Shown: in pieces, positions 28,038 through 37,832 of the stretch
Numbering within the stretch: position 1 is the first letter of the stretch
How the letters are laid out: the number at the start of each line of letters is the position of its first letter
NCBI RefSeq assembly: GCF_016924145.1
Contig: NZ_JAFFZO010000012.1
Span: 1 to 64,000, forward strand
Direction of reading: 5' to 3'
DNA length: 64,000 nt
From: Amphritea pacifica
Lineage (GTDB): Bacteria; Pseudomonadota; Gammaproteobacteria; Pseudomonadales; Balneatricaceae
Notes under the pieces: generated by a model
Seen by the model: only the letters and a program-made list of their open reading frames with translations
Told to the model about the DNA's origin: nothing
Database searches by the model: none
Translations under genes and position numbers: made by a program

Positions 28038-28910
28038 ATGAAGCTGGCTATGAATTATCTCATCAAGAATGAGGCCGATATCATTCTTGATAACATTAAA
28101 GTGCATTCCCAACTGGGTGCAGATTGTTTTGTCATTATCGATAATGGCTCGAGTGACAATACCCGTGAGTTGCTGGACTCTGTCAAGGATCAATATGAGA
28201 TGATCATTATTGACCGGCCGCTATTGGACTATCAGCAAAGCAACTGGAAAACAGAGATGGCCAGAACAGCAGCAAAGCAGCTGGGGGCTGACTGGAGCAT
28301 CGCCAATGATGCTGATGAGTTCTGGATTCCAAAAGATGGTAATCTCAAAACGGAGATGACTTCATCCGGTTCGATACTTGAATGCCCTCGCTTCAACATG
28401 CTTTATGATCGCAGTGCGTTTGATCAGGAAGCGGCTTATTTTACCCAGACTAACCGCGTTCAGTACCCCATTAACTACCCGAAGGGGATACAGGGCCAGC
28501 AGCCCAATCTGTCCATAATGCTGGGGCAGATTCATGGCAAGGTGGCGGTGCGTTCCCGAGGGATGTTGCGGGTGAAGGGGGGCAATCATCGGGCATGGCA
28601 TGCCTGGGGGTGGTTGAATAAGAGAACGTCAGAAAACATTAGAGTGTACCACTATCCGATCCGCTCGAAAGAGAAGTTCATCCAGAATATTGAGAACCGC
28701 AAAGCGCTGCTGGATGCGGGGGTGACAAAGATGGGCGATCATTATCGCCGCTGGGTCAGTATGTTTCAGGGAGGATCGATTGAAGAGGAACTTAACCGCC
28801 TGACCGTTACGGATCAGAATCGCAATGCTCTGTTTGATCTTGGTATATTGGTTGAAGACCGGACGGCAATGGATGTAATCAGCAAGCTGTTACACGAGAA
28901 AACGCTATGA
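28038..28910 (+). CDS. Glycosyltransferase family 2-like protein
   Basis: This 290-residue GT-A enzyme likely adds a sugar to the LPS outer core. The N-terminal part reads YLIKNEADIILDNIKVHSQ and VIIDNGSSDNT (32-42), the nucleotide-sugar-binding start of the Glyco_tranf_2_4 group. The metal-binding motif is DADEFW (91-96). A His-rich basic segment (GGNHRAWHAWGW) follows in the acceptor half. No TM helix. It overlaps the next gene by 4 bp. Donor and acceptor cannot be told from the sequence. Confidence 0.78.
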   Translation: MKLAMNYLIKNEADIILDNIKVHSQLGADCFVIIDNGSSDNTRELLDSVKDQYEMIIIDRPLLDYQQSNWKTEMARTAAKQLGADWSIANDADEFWIPKDGNLKTEMTSSGSILECPRFNMLYDRSAFDQEAAYFTQTNRVQYPINYPKGIQGQQPNLSIMLGQIHGKVAVRSRGMLRVKGGNHRAWHAWGWLNKRTSENIRVYHYPIRSKEKFIQNIENRKALLDAGVTKMGDHYRRWVSMFQGGSIEEELNRLTVTDQNRNALFDLGILVEDRTAMDVISKLLHEKTL

Positions 28911-29587
28911 TCATTATTGGTTATTACACCACCGATCCGGTTTATCAGGACTGCTTTGATCTGCTGGTTAAATCTTTAGAGCGGGTGGGGCATCGCTATG
29001 ACTTTAAAGCGATACCTCCTGCCGACTGGAAAAGTGTGACCGATCTGAAGCCCCGTATCGTTCTTGAAAAGCTGCAGCAATACCGGGAACCGGTTCTCTA
29101 TCTGGATGTTGATGCATTTGTACATGAGAATCTGGATAAATATTTTGCCGATAAACAGTGCGATATTGCGGTCAATTATCTGCAGAAGAAAACCGGAGAG
29201 GAGGAACTGTTATCAGGCACTGTTTATTTTGCCTTCAACGAAACAGTGATCTCTCTGGTGCAGGCATGGATGCGCACCGGAAAGGAAAATACCGCTCTGA
29301 ATGATCAGCAATCGCTACAGCTTGCAGTAGAACAGTTTGAGGGTGAGCTGACGGTATACCGCCTTTCAGCTGCGTTTACCTATATCTTTGACCGTGTCTA
29401 TGATGAAGTGAAACGGCCCATCATCGAGCATCTCCAGGCCAGTCGGGAGATCTATTGCCGAAGGAAGATGAAAACACTGAAAAACAGATTTAAACGTCTG
29501 CTTGGCTTAACCGTGAATAAGGATGAACTGTTAAAAAGAAGACATCAGCGGGTTGCTGAATTAAATCAGCTGTGTGCCGATGAATAG
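28907..29587 (+). CDS. Putative nucleotide-diphospho-sugar transferase
   Basis: This 226-residue protein has the layout of small GT-A transferases: an N-terminal strand-helix (IIIGYYTTDPVYQDCFDLL), the metal-binding YLDVDAF (65-71, DxD = D67/D69) and a conserved acidic stretch NDQQSLQLAV. The C-terminal third is very basic (KMKTLKNRFKRLLGL), suited to membrane-surface contact. It is translationally coupled to the gene before it (ATGA overlap). The exact family is not certain; glycosyltransferase 77-like or related is my best guess. Confidence 0.6.
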   Translation: MIIIGYYTTDPVYQDCFDLLVKSLERVGHRYDFKAIPPADWKSVTDLKPRIVLEKLQQYREPVLYLDVDAFVHENLDKYFADKQCDIAVNYLQKKTGEEELLSGTVYFAFNETVISLVQAWMRTGKENTALNDQQSLQLAVEQFEGELTVYRLSAAFTYIFDRVYDEVKRPIIEHLQASREIYCRRKMKTLKNRFKRLLGLTVNKDELLKRRHQRVAELNQLCADE

Positions 29588-29602
29588 AGGCGTGTAAAGC
29601 AT

Positions 29603-30841
29603 ATGGTGTACCAGGAAGGTATAACGGACCGGTTTGTTGTGTATTCGGCGTTGGCGGCAGTGGCAGTTTATCTGGTGATAAATCCTCTTGCTAATAGCCT
29701 GCTGATACTGTCAGCACTGGCAGCCATTTATGTCTTGAGTCGAAACTTTAAAGTACTGCTTTGTGACCTGTCTGGTGCAGAGCTGGCATGGATATTCACT
29801 GTCCTGCTTTATCCTATGAGCTTTTTCTATGCGTATCTTATGTATGGCTCGAAAATCGACGCTGAAACTTTTGTGGAGTTTTACCGACTCTCTTTTTTAG
29901 CTGTCATCCTGTTTCTGGTGTTTCGCAAAAGTGAGGTACTGACCTCTACCAATATTAAGATTGCCGTTGCTCTTTTTGCCGGACTGACCGGAGCATTAGG
30001 CGTGTATTACTGGTTTTCTCAGGGAGGAGTGCGCATCACAGTGGGCACCCCGCTGATCAATATGTATGCTCTGCTTATGACGGTGGCAACTGGGTTGGTA
30101 ATGTTGTTTGCGCTGTCTGAATACCGGCATAACTACCGTTGGTGCTACATATTTTGTTTTTGTGTTGCCGGTGGAGGAGTGTTTGCGTCAGGATCCAAAA
30201 GTGCAATCCTGGCTCTTATCGGAGTCTTTCTGGCCCTATCTGCTTCTACTGTATTCAGAAACCGGCATTGTGTGAAAACCCTGCTGATATTACTTTCACC
30301 ACTTATCCTGATTGGCTTTATTATGAACCCTTTCAGCAGGCTGGAAACGCTGATCTCGAACGTGGAAACCTATGCCGATCAGCCTGGAATAGCGGTTTCA
30401 GAGGACAGTTCGACTCAGCAGCGAATTCAAATGTACCGCGCTGCAATCAGTGCCATTCAGGCTGAGCCTCTTTTCGGTATAGGCACCTGGCGGCTGGGAG
30501 AGATTTTCCCGGAGCTGCTTGAGCAGGGGGGGCTTTCCGCCGCAACCAAACGGTATGTGCATGTGCATAATGAACTTCTTCAAGCCTGGATGACCCGGGG
30601 GCTGCCAGGCCTTATTCTGTTATTGATGCTGTTTCTGGCACCCTTGTGGGGGATTCAGCACAGATGCTCGTTCTGCAAAGGCTGCATATCGACAGTTCTG
30701 TTTGTATATATGGTGTTTGCAATGTTTGAGGCTCCGTTGAATGCAACAGTATCCTATGCCTTTTTTATGATGCTTATCTCTCTGTTGCTGGCCTGTAAGA
30801 CCGGGGCACAAGGGATTAATAGTGAGTCTTTCGAGAGTTAG
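29603..30841 (+). CDS. O-antigen ligase family protein (WaaL/Wzy_C type)
   Basis: This polytopic membrane protein (412 residues, about 10-12 TM helices) has the large periplasmic loop typical of WaaL. The loop contains the conserved histidine region KRYVHVHNELLQAWMTRGLPG (about 314-334) and an upstream arginine segment TQQRIQMYRAAI. WaaL-type enzymes move O-antigen from undecaprenyl-PP to the lipid A-core in the periplasm; Wzy polymerases share the fold, so either is possible. Position amid core transferases favours a ligase. It ends 1 bp before the chosen start of the next gene. Confidence 0.8.
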   Translation: MVYQEGITDRFVVYSALAAVAVYLVINPLANSLLILSALAAIYVLSRNFKVLLCDLSGAELAWIFTVLLYPMSFFYAYLMYGSKIDAETFVEFYRLSFLAVILFLVFRKSEVLTSTNIKIAVALFAGLTGALGVYYWFSQGGVRITVGTPLINMYALLMTVATGLVMLFALSEYRHNYRWCYIFCFCVAGGGVFASGSKSAILALIGVFLALSASTVFRNRHCVKTLLILLSPLILIGFIMNPFSRLETLISNVETYADQPGIAVSEDSSTQQRIQMYRAAISAIQAEPLFGIGTWRLGEIFPELLEQGGLSAATKRYVHVHNELLQAWMTRGLPGLILLLMLFLAPLWGIQHRCSFCKGCISTVLFVYMVFAMFEAPLNATVSYAFFMMLISLLLACKTGAQGINSESFES

Positions 30842-30842
30842 T

Positions 30843-31709
30843 ATGGTTATTGTCAGGTTGATCGGTGGTTTGGGTAATCAGTTGTTTCAATACGCGTACG
30901 CCCTGTCACTAGCCGACAGGGGCTATCGGGTGAAACTGGATATCTCTGAGTTTGAAAGCTATACGCTGCATGGCGGCTATAGTCTGGGACATTATGATGA
31001 GCGGATTGCGATTGCGACTCAGGACGAGATCAGACAACTGACCCGGGTCGGACCTTTAACGAAGCTGTTAAGGAAGGTTCAGGGAAAAAAAAGCCGGCGG
31101 GTGATCAGGGAGTCTAATTTCTCTTATGATGAAAAGATGTTGGCACCTGAAGATGGACATTACCTGGTCGGTTATTTTCAAAGTGAAAAGTATTTTAACG
31201 GTATCCGCGGGGCATTGTTGGAATCACTTAGTCTGAAGCATAAGCTGTCTGCCTATTCGGTGGCAGTCTGCACCGCTATATCCGACTCCCCAGTGAGTGT
31301 CTCTGTGCATATTCGTCGTGGAGATTATATCAGTGACTCATCGGCCAACAGTACCCACGGGGTCTGTTCACTTGATTATTATTATGCGGCTATACAGCAG
31401 TTCGAAGACCGCTATTCGGATGTGGACTTCTATATCTTCTCAGATGATATTGACTGGGTTAAAGAAAACCTCAAAATCGCCCGCGCGCAGTATATTAGCG
31501 CTGAGCAGAAGCGATTTGCGGGGGAGGATATCTACCTGATGAGCCAGTGTGACCACAACATCGTGGCAAATAGTTCTTTCAGCTGGTGGGGTGCCTGGTT
31601 AAACGATAATGCAGCTAAAGAGGTTGTTGCTCCAGAGCAATGGTATGCGGATCCTGATATGCAGCGGTTCAGCAGGACGCTGATTCCGGATAGCTGGATT
31701 CGCCTTTAG
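30843..31709 (+). CDS. Alpha-1,2-fucosyltransferase-like protein (GT11)
   Basis: The 288 residues carry hallmark GT11 motifs: IGGLGNQLFQYA (7-18), the GDP-fucose-binding HIRRGDY (156-162), YIFSDDIDWV and ANSSFSWWGAWL. GT11 enzymes transfer L-fucose, or less often another GDP-sugar, onto galactose. I chose the ATG at 30843, which has GAGAG 5 bp upstream and sits 1 bp after the previous stop. A GTG at 30822 would overlap the ligase gene by 20 bp. No GDP-fucose synthesis genes lie in the window. Confidence 0.85.
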   Translation: MVIVRLIGGLGNQLFQYAYALSLADRGYRVKLDISEFESYTLHGGYSLGHYDERIAIATQDEIRQLTRVGPLTKLLRKVQGKKSRRVIRESNFSYDEKMLAPEDGHYLVGYFQSEKYFNGIRGALLESLSLKHKLSAYSVAVCTAISDSPVSVSVHIRRGDYISDSSANSTHGVCSLDYYYAAIQQFEDRYSDVDFYIFSDDIDWVKENLKIARAQYISAEQKRFAGEDIYLMSQCDHNIVANSSFSWWGAWLNDNAAKEVVAPEQWYADPDMQRFSRTLIPDSWIRL

Positions 31710-31718
31710 GAGACTGAT

Positions 31719-32732
31719 GTGACAGATCTGCCGCTGGTTTCAGTGATAATTCCAGTTTTTAATGGGGCTGATTATCTGAGTGAATCGCTCGGTTCAGTTT
31801 TAACTCAGAGCTATCCAAATATTGAAATCATCGTGATCGATGACTGCTCAACCGACAGCAGTGTGGCCCTTATTGAGCGACTGTCTGCCGGGAATATTAC
31901 TGTTATCAGTAACCCCTGCAATCTAGGTGTCAGTGCCTCGCGGAATAAAGGGATGCATTGTGCTAAAGGCAAGTATATTGCTTTTATGGATGCGGATGAT
32001 GTCAGTTTATCTGATCGTATCGAAAAACAAGTTAATTTTCTTGAACAGCACTCTGAATACGGTCTGATCAGTGCAGCCTATGAAACCTTTGAAGAACAGC
32101 TGCTGACAGGTAAAAAAAGTTTAAAGAAACTCCCTTCGGATCCGGATTTTATCGCCGCGCGGTTGTTATTTCAGTGTGTTATCTGCTGCCCTGCTGCCAT
32201 GCTGCGGACCGACCTGATTAGAAGGCACGGTTTATATTTCGATGAGTCGCTATCGGTGTGCGAGGACTGGGATCTGTGGTACAGAGTCAGCCAGGTGTCC
32301 AGAGTCTCTAATATAGAAGATGTTTTGCTTTATTATCGTAAGCATTCCAGCAACTCCTCACGCAAACGGGTTGAAATGCACAGAAATAAAGTCAGGTTGA
32401 TTCAGCGAGCCTTTCGCGATCACGGAGTCAGTGTCGATCAACTGTTTGATGAGGCGTTTCACATCAAAGGTGTAGCTGAATTCTCTGCTTTCGTTGAATC
32501 TGCTGAACGCTTCGCAGATCTTCAGAAGAAAACAAAAAGATTTAGCGAGAATGCGGTCATGAGTTCGAGTGCCTATGTTTTATACGAGATATATAAAGCC
32601 AATGTTAAAACATTGGGGTACGGCATCTATCACGTTCTGCGCGCTTCATGGTTGTATCCATATATGGATATCAGTCGAAAAAACCGCATCAGAAATTTTT
32701 TGCGAAGCAGACTAAGTTTATTGAAACACTAG
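31719..32732 (+). CDS. Glycosyltransferase family 2 protein
   Basis: This 337-residue GT-A enzyme begins VSVIIPVFNGADYLSESLGS, then VIDDCSTDSS, the metal-binding FMDADD (about 88-93) and, further on, the ED-x-DLW pattern CEDWDLWYRVS (about 184-194) of the catalytic base region. The basic C-terminal part has no TM helix. It starts at GTG behind AGGAG. Last gene of the variable LPS cassette; its TAG stop overlaps the stop of lpxL on the other strand (CTAG). Confidence 0.88.
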   Translation: MTDLPLVSVIIPVFNGADYLSESLGSVLTQSYPNIEIIVIDDCSTDSSVALIERLSAGNITVISNPCNLGVSASRNKGMHCAKGKYIAFMDADDVSLSDRIEKQVNFLEQHSEYGLISAAYETFEEQLLTGKKSLKKLPSDPDFIAARLLFQCVICCPAAMLRTDLIRRHGLYFDESLSVCEDWDLWYRVSQVSRVSNIEDVLLYYRKHSSNSSRKRVEMHRNKVRLIQRAFRDHGVSVDQLFDEAFHIKGVAEFSAFVESAERFADLQKKTKRFSENAVMSSSAYVLYEIYKANVKTLGYGIYHVLRASWLYPYMDISRKNRIRNFLRSRLSLLKH

Positions 32733-33658
32733 CGTTTGGCCGCCTTATAGATATTCTTCTCACCAGGTGGTGCTGTTTTAAACCGTTTATGCACCCACAT
32801 ATATTGCGATGGCGCTTTGCGAATACCCTGCTCGATAGCCTTGTTTATCAACACTGCATCCTGCTCTTCTGAACCAGAGGGGAATCCTTCAACTTCGCTA
32901 CATTCAAGGATGTAACCTGAATTATCAGGCTTGCGCCAGCAGTCCAGTTTAATCAGTGGAGAATTATTTAACTGATGCATTTTTGTTGTGGCTAATGTCG
33001 TTGCTGCAGGGTGACCAAAGAATGGAACAAATACAGTACCCTTTCGCCCCAGATCCTGATCCGGCGCATACCAGATACAGTGGTTATTGCGCATCGCCCG
33101 TAACATCTGACGGGTTTTTTGTCGTTCTATAGGAAAACTAAAACGCTCTCGCCCATGGGTAAAGAACCATTCCAGCAGGGGGTAGTCATGCTTACGGTAA
33201 AGTGTACTGCAAGGCTTACCGTAAAGGGAGAACAGCAATCCGGCCAGGTCAAGGCAGGAGAAATGCCAGCCCATCAGGATCACACCATTGCCTTCTTCCA
33301 GATAGCGATCGAGCAGTTCAAAATTGCGGAATTCCGTTCTCGCCCTGAAAAATTCTCTGCTTTTCCAGTAGGCCCAGCCGGTCTCGATAAGGCCGATCGC
33401 ATTGTTTTCAAAGACCTCTTTTACTCTCTGCTGTTGCTGTTCTCTGGTGAGTTCAGGGAAGCAGGTGCGGATATTGATCTCAACGATATGGCGGCGTTTA
33501 GACATCGCTTTAAGTAACAGCCGTCCTATCATTCTGCCCAGAGCCAGCCCTGCTCTGTATGGCAGCATAGACACAAGGCGAAGCAACCCTATTCCTAACC
33601 ATATTGGCCAAAACTTTGGTGCCAGAAAATCTGACCAAGCGGCTTCTTTATTGCCCAC
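32729..33658 (-). CDS. lpxL: Lipid A biosynthesis lauroyl/myristoyl acyltransferase
   Basis: This inner-membrane acyltransferase adds a secondary acyl chain to Kdo2-lipid IVA. The 309 residues show an N-terminal TM helix (FWPIWLGIGLLRLVSMLP), the H-x4-D catalytic motif in GWHFSCLD (about 132-139), and ENNAIGLIETGWAYWKS and WYAPDQDLG segments common to LpxL/LpxM. Whether the substrate chain is C12 or C14 cannot be read. The in-frame TTG at 33664 has its GGA too close; GTG 33658 has a proper 6-bp spacing, so I used it. Divergent from msbA. Confidence 0.9.
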   Translation of the reverse strand: MGNKEAAWSDFLAPKFWPIWLGIGLLRLVSMLPYRAGLALGRMIGRLLLKAMSKRRHIVEINIRTCFPELTREQQQQRVKEVFENNAIGLIETGWAYWKSREFFRARTEFRNFELLDRYLEEGNGVILMGWHFSCLDLAGLLFSLYGKPCSTLYRKHDYPLLEWFFTHGRERFSFPIERQKTRQMLRAMRNNHCIWYAPDQDLGRKGTVFVPFFGHPAATTLATTKMHQLNNSPLIKLDCWRKPDNSGYILECSEVEGFPSGSEEQDAVLINKAIEQGIRKAPSQYMWVHKRFKTAPPGEKNIYKAAKR

Positions 33659-33801
33659 AATCAATCCAGATGCTGTAAAATCAGTAAATTATAATGATCG
33701 GGCCCCGGGAACACTAGCGTATCGTTTCAGTTCTTTATTTTCTAACGGTCGTGCTGATTGTTGTTTCATGGGCTTATTAAATAACAGAGATATATTTATA
33801 C

Positions 33802-35589
33802 GTGAAAACGGGTAATAGCTTGCAGGTCTATCTTCGCCTGCTGCAGTATGTGAAAAAATATTGGTCAGCGTTCTTGCTCAGCGTTGTCGGCTTTGCTATC
33901 TATGCGGGATCGCAGACCGCTTCGGCAAAGTGGCTTGAGGCGTTTGTCGATGCAGTCGGTTCCGGTCAGCTGGATCAAAGGGGGCTGCTGGCTTTGGCTG
34001 TACTGGGGATCTTTTTTGTTCGCGGTGTTGGTACATTTCTCGGAAACTATGGACTCTCCTATGTGGCCCGCTATGTGGTTCACGATCTGCGTTCTGATCT
34101 GTTTAAACATCTGATGTTGCTGCCCAGTGCTTACTATCATAAAAACTCCAGCGGCGAGCTTCTGGCTAAGCTGACTTATAACGTTGAGCAGGTTACCGGG
34201 GCGGCAACCAATGCGTTGAAGGTGGCTATTCGTGAAGGCTTTACTGTTATCGGTCTGTTTGGCTATATGCTTTACCTCAACTGGAAGCTAACGCTGCTGT
34301 TTCTGGTTGTCGGACCGGTGGTGGGTGTTGTGGTGGGCATTGCAGCACGCCGGATGCGTGGCATCAGCCGCAATGTGCAACAGAGCGTCGGTGATATTAC
34401 CTCGTCTGCATCTGAAGCCATTAAGGGCTATCAGGTGGTGCGTATTTTTGGCGCCACAGAGCTTGAGACTGAACGTTTTATCAAAGTCAGTCAGCAAAAC
34501 CGGCGTCAGGTGATGAAAATGGTGGTAACTCAATCGGTTACCACTCCGTTTGTGCAGATGATGGTGGCGGGAGTAATTGCCCTGATGACCTATCTGGCGA
34601 TGGAGCCTGATCTGATCAGGGAGATGACGACCGGGCAGTTTATCGCCTTTATCTCTGCAGCTGCGCTGATGGCGAAGCCGGTACGTTCGCTGACAGAGAT
34701 CAGCAGCATGATTCAGTCTGGACTGGCGGCATCTGAAAGTGTTTTTGAGGTTGTTGATAGTGAGCCCGAAACAGATGCCGGTACGTTTGCTACCGAGCGT
34801 GCTCAGGGGACACTGAGGTTCCGGAATCTGGGGTTCAGGTATGAAGCCGATGGCAAACAGATTCTCGATAGCATTAGTCTCGATATTAGTCCCGGTGAAA
34901 CCGTTGCGCTGGTGGGTAAATCTGGCAGTGGTAAATCGACCCTGGCTGGTTTGCTGCCGCGGTTTTACGATGTAACTGAGGGGGAGATACTGCTTGATGG
35001 CCACAATATACAAGACTACAAGCTGTCCAACCTGCGTAGCCAGATAGCCTTGGTAAATCAGCAGGTTATTCTCTTTAACGGTACGATTGCTGAAAATATC
35101 GCTTATGGCGGGATGACCAATTGCTCCCGTGAACTGATTGAAGCCGCGGCTGAGGCGGCTCATGTGATTGAGTTTGTTCAGCACCTGCCGGATGGACTGG
35201 ATACTCTGGTGGGTGAAAACGGTGTGCTGCTGTCCGGCGGTCAGCGCCAGCGGATCGCCATCGCCCGGGCGATTCTTAAAGATGCACCGATATTGATTCT
35301 GGATGAGGCCACCTCGGCGCTGGACACTGAATCGGAACGGCATATTCAGGATGCCCTGGAAAATGTGATGCAGGGCCGCACCACACTGGTGATCGCCCAC
35401 CGCTTGTCGACCATCGAGAATGCCGACCGGATTCTGGTGATGGACTCCGGTCGGATTATTGAGCAGGGCAGCCATGCTCAGTTACTCCAGTTGGGTGGCG
35501 TATATGCTAACCTCCACAGCCTGCAATTTTCTGAAGCAGCCGCTGTCACAGAAACCTTACCAACCACTGATCAGGAAACCAATCAATGA
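33802..35589 (+). CDS. msbA: Lipid A export permease/ATP-binding protein MsbA
   Basis: This ABC exporter flips core-lipid A from the inner to the outer leaflet of the inner membrane. The 595 residues hold six TM helices (1-320) and a nucleotide-binding domain with Walker [10 protein letters not shown] (about 372-380), LSGGQRQR (about 477), Walker [13 protein letters not shown] and the H-loop IAHRLST. It starts at GTG, with a purine-rich stretch about 12 bp upstream. It overlaps hldE by 4 bp, so flippase and heptose synthesis are coupled. Confidence 0.95.
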   Translation: MKTGNSLQVYLRLLQYVKKYWSAFLLSVVGFAIYAGSQTASAKWLEAFVDAVGSGQLDQRGLLALAVLGIFFVRGVGTFLGNYGLSYVARYVVHDLRSDLFKHLMLLPSAYYHKNSSGELLAKLTYNVEQVTGAATNALKVAIREGFTVIGLFGYMLYLNWKLTLLFLVVGPVVGVVVGIAARRMRGISRNVQQSVGDITSSASEAIKGYQVVRIFGATELETERFIKVSQQNRRQVMKMVVTQSVTTPFVQMMVAGVIALMTYLAMEPDLIREMTTGQFIAFISAAALMAKPVRSLTEISSMIQSGLAASESVFEVVDSEPETDAGTFATERAQGTLRFRNLGFRYEADGKQILDSISLDISPGETVALVGKSGSGKSTLAGLLPRFYDVTEGEILLDGHNIQDYKLSNLRSQIALVNQQVILFNGTIAENIAYGGMTNCSRELIEAAAEAAHVIEFVQHLPDGLDTLVGENGVLLSGGQRQRIAIARAILKDAPILILDEATSALDTESERHIQDALENVMQGRTTLVIAHRLSTIENADRILVMDSGRIIEQGSHAQLLQLGGVYANLHSLQFSEAAAVTETLPTTDQETNQ

Positions 35590-37010
35590 AACTGGTAATG
35601 CCCCGATTAGACAAAGCGCAGGTACTGGTGGTTGGCGATCTGATGCTGGATCGCTACTGGCATGGCCCTGCCTCCAGAATCTCTCCGGAAGCACCGGTGC
35701 CTGTGGTTAAAGTTAATCAGCGGGAAGACCGGCCCGGAGGGGCGGCCAACGTGGCGCTGAATATTACCGCCCTGGGCGGGGGTGTTTCACTGATCGGTAT
35801 TGTCGGGCAGGATGAGGCGGGACAGGCGCTGCAGCAACAGCTGGAGTCAGCACGGGTTAACTGCCGCTTCTGCATCAGTGACAGTGAGCCGACGATTACC
35901 AAGCTGCGGGTATTGAGCCGTCATCAGCAGTTGATCCGGCTGGATTTTGAGGAGCGTTTCAGTGCCGGGCATAGCACTGCATTGCAACAGCAGGTTGAAT
36001 CATTGCTGGGCAATGTCAGTGCTCTGGTGCTATCCGATTATGATAAAGGCACTCTGAGTGACCCTCAGCGGTTGATCGGTGTCGCCCGTAAGATGGGGGT
36101 GCCGGTACTGGTGGATCCCAAGGGAGTCGATTTTGAACGGTACCGGGGTGCGACGTTGCTCACCCCGAATATGGGTGAGTTTGAAGCGGTGGTGGGTCAC
36201 TGTCACTCGGAACAGCAGCTGGTTGAGAAAGCCCAGTTACTGGTTGCTCAGCTTGACCTTGAGGCGCTGCTGGTGACCCGTAGCGAGCAGGGCATGACAC
36301 TGATTAAGCCGGGGCAGAATGAGGTGCATTTTCCTGCCCATGCCCGAGAGGTCTACGATGTGACCGGCGCAGGCGACACCGTAATCTCGACTCTGGCCAC
36401 GGCGCTGGCTGCCGGTGAAACCCTGGAGGTTGCTACCGGTCTGGCCAACATCGCTGCCGGTATTGTGGTGGGTAAACTGGGCACTGCCGCGATCAGTGGT
36501 CCGGAACTGCGCCGGGCGGTTAATCGGGCTCAGGGGTCTGAGCGCGGCGTTGTTAGCGATGAGCAGTTGCTGATCGCACTGGAGGATGCCCGGGCCGCCG
36601 GTGAAAAGATTGTTTTTACCAATGGCTGTTTTGATATTCTGCATGCGGGTCATGTAGGCTATCTGGAGCAGGCGCGGGCGCAGGGTGACCGGCTGGTGTT
36701 GGCGATCAATGACGATGAGTCGGTGCGCCGGCTTAAGGGAGAAGGCAGGCCGATCAACCCGGTTGATCGACGCAAAGCGGTCCTTGCTGGTCTGGAAGCG
36801 GTCGACTGGGTGGTCAGTTTTGCCGAGGATACGCCCGAACGCCTGTTAGAGCAGATCCGTCCCGAGGTGCTGGTGAAAGGGGGGGATTACGGTCTCGATC
36901 AGGTGGTGGGTGGTGAGTTTGTTAAAAGCTATGGTGGTGAGGTGAAGGTGCTGTCTTTCCTCGATAACTGCTCGACGACCGCGATTGTTGAGAAAATACA
37001 GAGCAGTTGA
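35586..37010 (+). CDS. hldE: Bifunctional heptose-7-phosphate kinase / heptose-1-phosphate adenylyltransferase
   Basis: The N-terminal PfkB/ribokinase domain (1-315, with [15 protein letters not shown] and [10 protein letters not shown]) phosphorylates D-glycero-beta-D-manno-heptose 7-phosphate. The C-terminal domain (338-474, with [17 protein letters not shown]) is the adenylyltransferase. Together they make ADP-D-glycero-heptose for WaaC. The length (474) matches E. coli HldE (477), so it is a complete fusion. gmhA, which feeds it, is 3.4 kb downstream. Confidence 0.96.
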   Translation: MKLVMPRLDKAQVLVVGDLMLDRYWHGPASRISPEAPVPVVKVNQREDRPGGAANVALNITALGGGVSLIGIVGQDEAGQALQQQLESARVNCRFCISDSEPTITKLRVLSRHQQLIRLDFEERFSAGHSTALQQQVESLLGNVSALVLSDYDKGTLSDPQRLIGVARKMGVPVLVDPKGVDFERYRGATLLTPNMGEFEAVVGHCHSEQQLVEKAQLLVAQLDLEALLVTRSEQGMTLIKPGQNEVHFPAHAREVYDVTGAGDTVISTLATALAAGETLEVATGLANIAAGIVVGKLGTAAISGPELRRAVNRAQGSERGVVSDEQLLIALEDARAAGEKIVFTNGCFDILHAGHVGYLEQARAQGDRLVLAINDDESVRRLKGEGRPINPVDRRKAVLAGLEAVDWVVSFAEDTPERLLEQIRPEVLVKGGDYGLDQVVGGEFVKSYGGEVKVLSFLDNCSTTAIVEKIQSS

Positions 37011-37019
37011 TTTGTTATA

Positions 37020-37832
37020 TTAATCGTTTGGCGGGCCTGCCTTCAGGCTCTCTACAGCGGCCATGACATTGGCGCGCAGATGGTCTGGGTTGATCGTGCC
37101 AATAATGGCACTGCTGACGCCCTGATGGCCAAGTACCAGATCGAAACTGGCACGCACTGGATCCGCTTCACTTGCCTGGGCGATATGGCCTGAGGCCAGG
37201 GCTTTTTTGATAAAGATCCCTTTTTGGGCCGCCAGGGCATAATCGATAACCGGTTGCTCATCCCGGTAATCCAGATTGTATGTGACCATGGCGATATCGG
37301 AGCGTTTAAGCGTTTCGATTCCGCCCTCAATGGTCTTTGTGGACATTCCACCCGCGCGAATCTTCCCCTCTGATTTCAGTTGCTCCAGCTGCTCAAGAAT
37401 ACCGTAGTGATTGATAATGTCGAGATCATTACCATCGGAATGCACCAGCAGAATATCGATCACATCGGTGCGCAATCGTTTAAGGCTGCGCTCAATGCTG
37501 AAGCGCACGTGCTCCGGGGTGAAATTGAAATGGGATTCGCCAGTCTGCGGGTCAAACTCTTCTCCGACCTTACTACAGATCAGCCAGTGATGGCGCTGGT
37601 TTAGCAATAACGGTCCCAGTCGCGTTTCACTGTTCCCATAAGCAGGAGCGGTATCCAGCAAGTTGATACCAAGATCGCGACTCAGGTCCAACAGCCGGGC
37701 TGCCTGCTTATCGTCCGGTATGGTAAAGCGGCTGGGGTATTTAACCCCTTTATCCCGTCCCAGCTTAACGGTGCCCAGCCCTATCGGGCTGACTATCAGG
37801 TCGGTGCCTGGAATCGGCCTGAGCGTCAACAA
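37020..37832 (-). CDS. Aldo/keto reductase
   Basis: This NADPH-dependent oxidoreductase of the AKR superfamily has about 270 residues. The catalytic tetrad is visible as Asp and Tyr in NLLDTAPAYGNSE, Lys in LICSKVGEE and His in ILLVHSDGND. The cofactor region is SSAIIGTINPDHL. A GTG at 37847 gives a longer frame, but the only good ribosome site (GGGAG, 37845-37841) lies after it and 8 bp before TTG 37832, so I chose the latter. It overlaps the FAD oxidoreductase gene by a few bases and is coupled to it. As I recall, the same two-gene pair occurs near waaA in Pseudomonas. Substrate unknown. Confidence 0.82.
   Translation of the reverse strand: MLTLRPIPGTDLIVSPIGLGTVKLGRDKGVKYPSRFTIPDDKQAARLLDLSRDLGINLLDTAPAYGNSETRLGPLLLNQRHHWLICSKVGEEFDPQTGESHFNFTPEHVRFSIERSLKRLRTDVIDILLVHSDGNDLDIINHYGILEQLEQLKSEGKIRAGGMSTKTIEGGIETLKRSDIAMVTYNLDYRDEQPVIDYALAAQKGIFIKKALASGHIAQASEADPVRASFDLVLGHQGVSSAIIGTINPDHLRANVMAAVESLKAGPPND

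Noticed and set aside
26976-32732. Genomic island with integrase or tRNA attachment
   Set aside because: The LPS cassette has no integrase, transposase, tRNA or flanking direct repeat that I can see; exchange by homologous recombination is simpler.
34288-35475. 395-residue open frame on the - strand inside msbA
   Set aside because: Antisense shadow of a strongly conserved gene; the protein is His/Arg/Gln-rich without domain pattern, as expected for a shadow frame.
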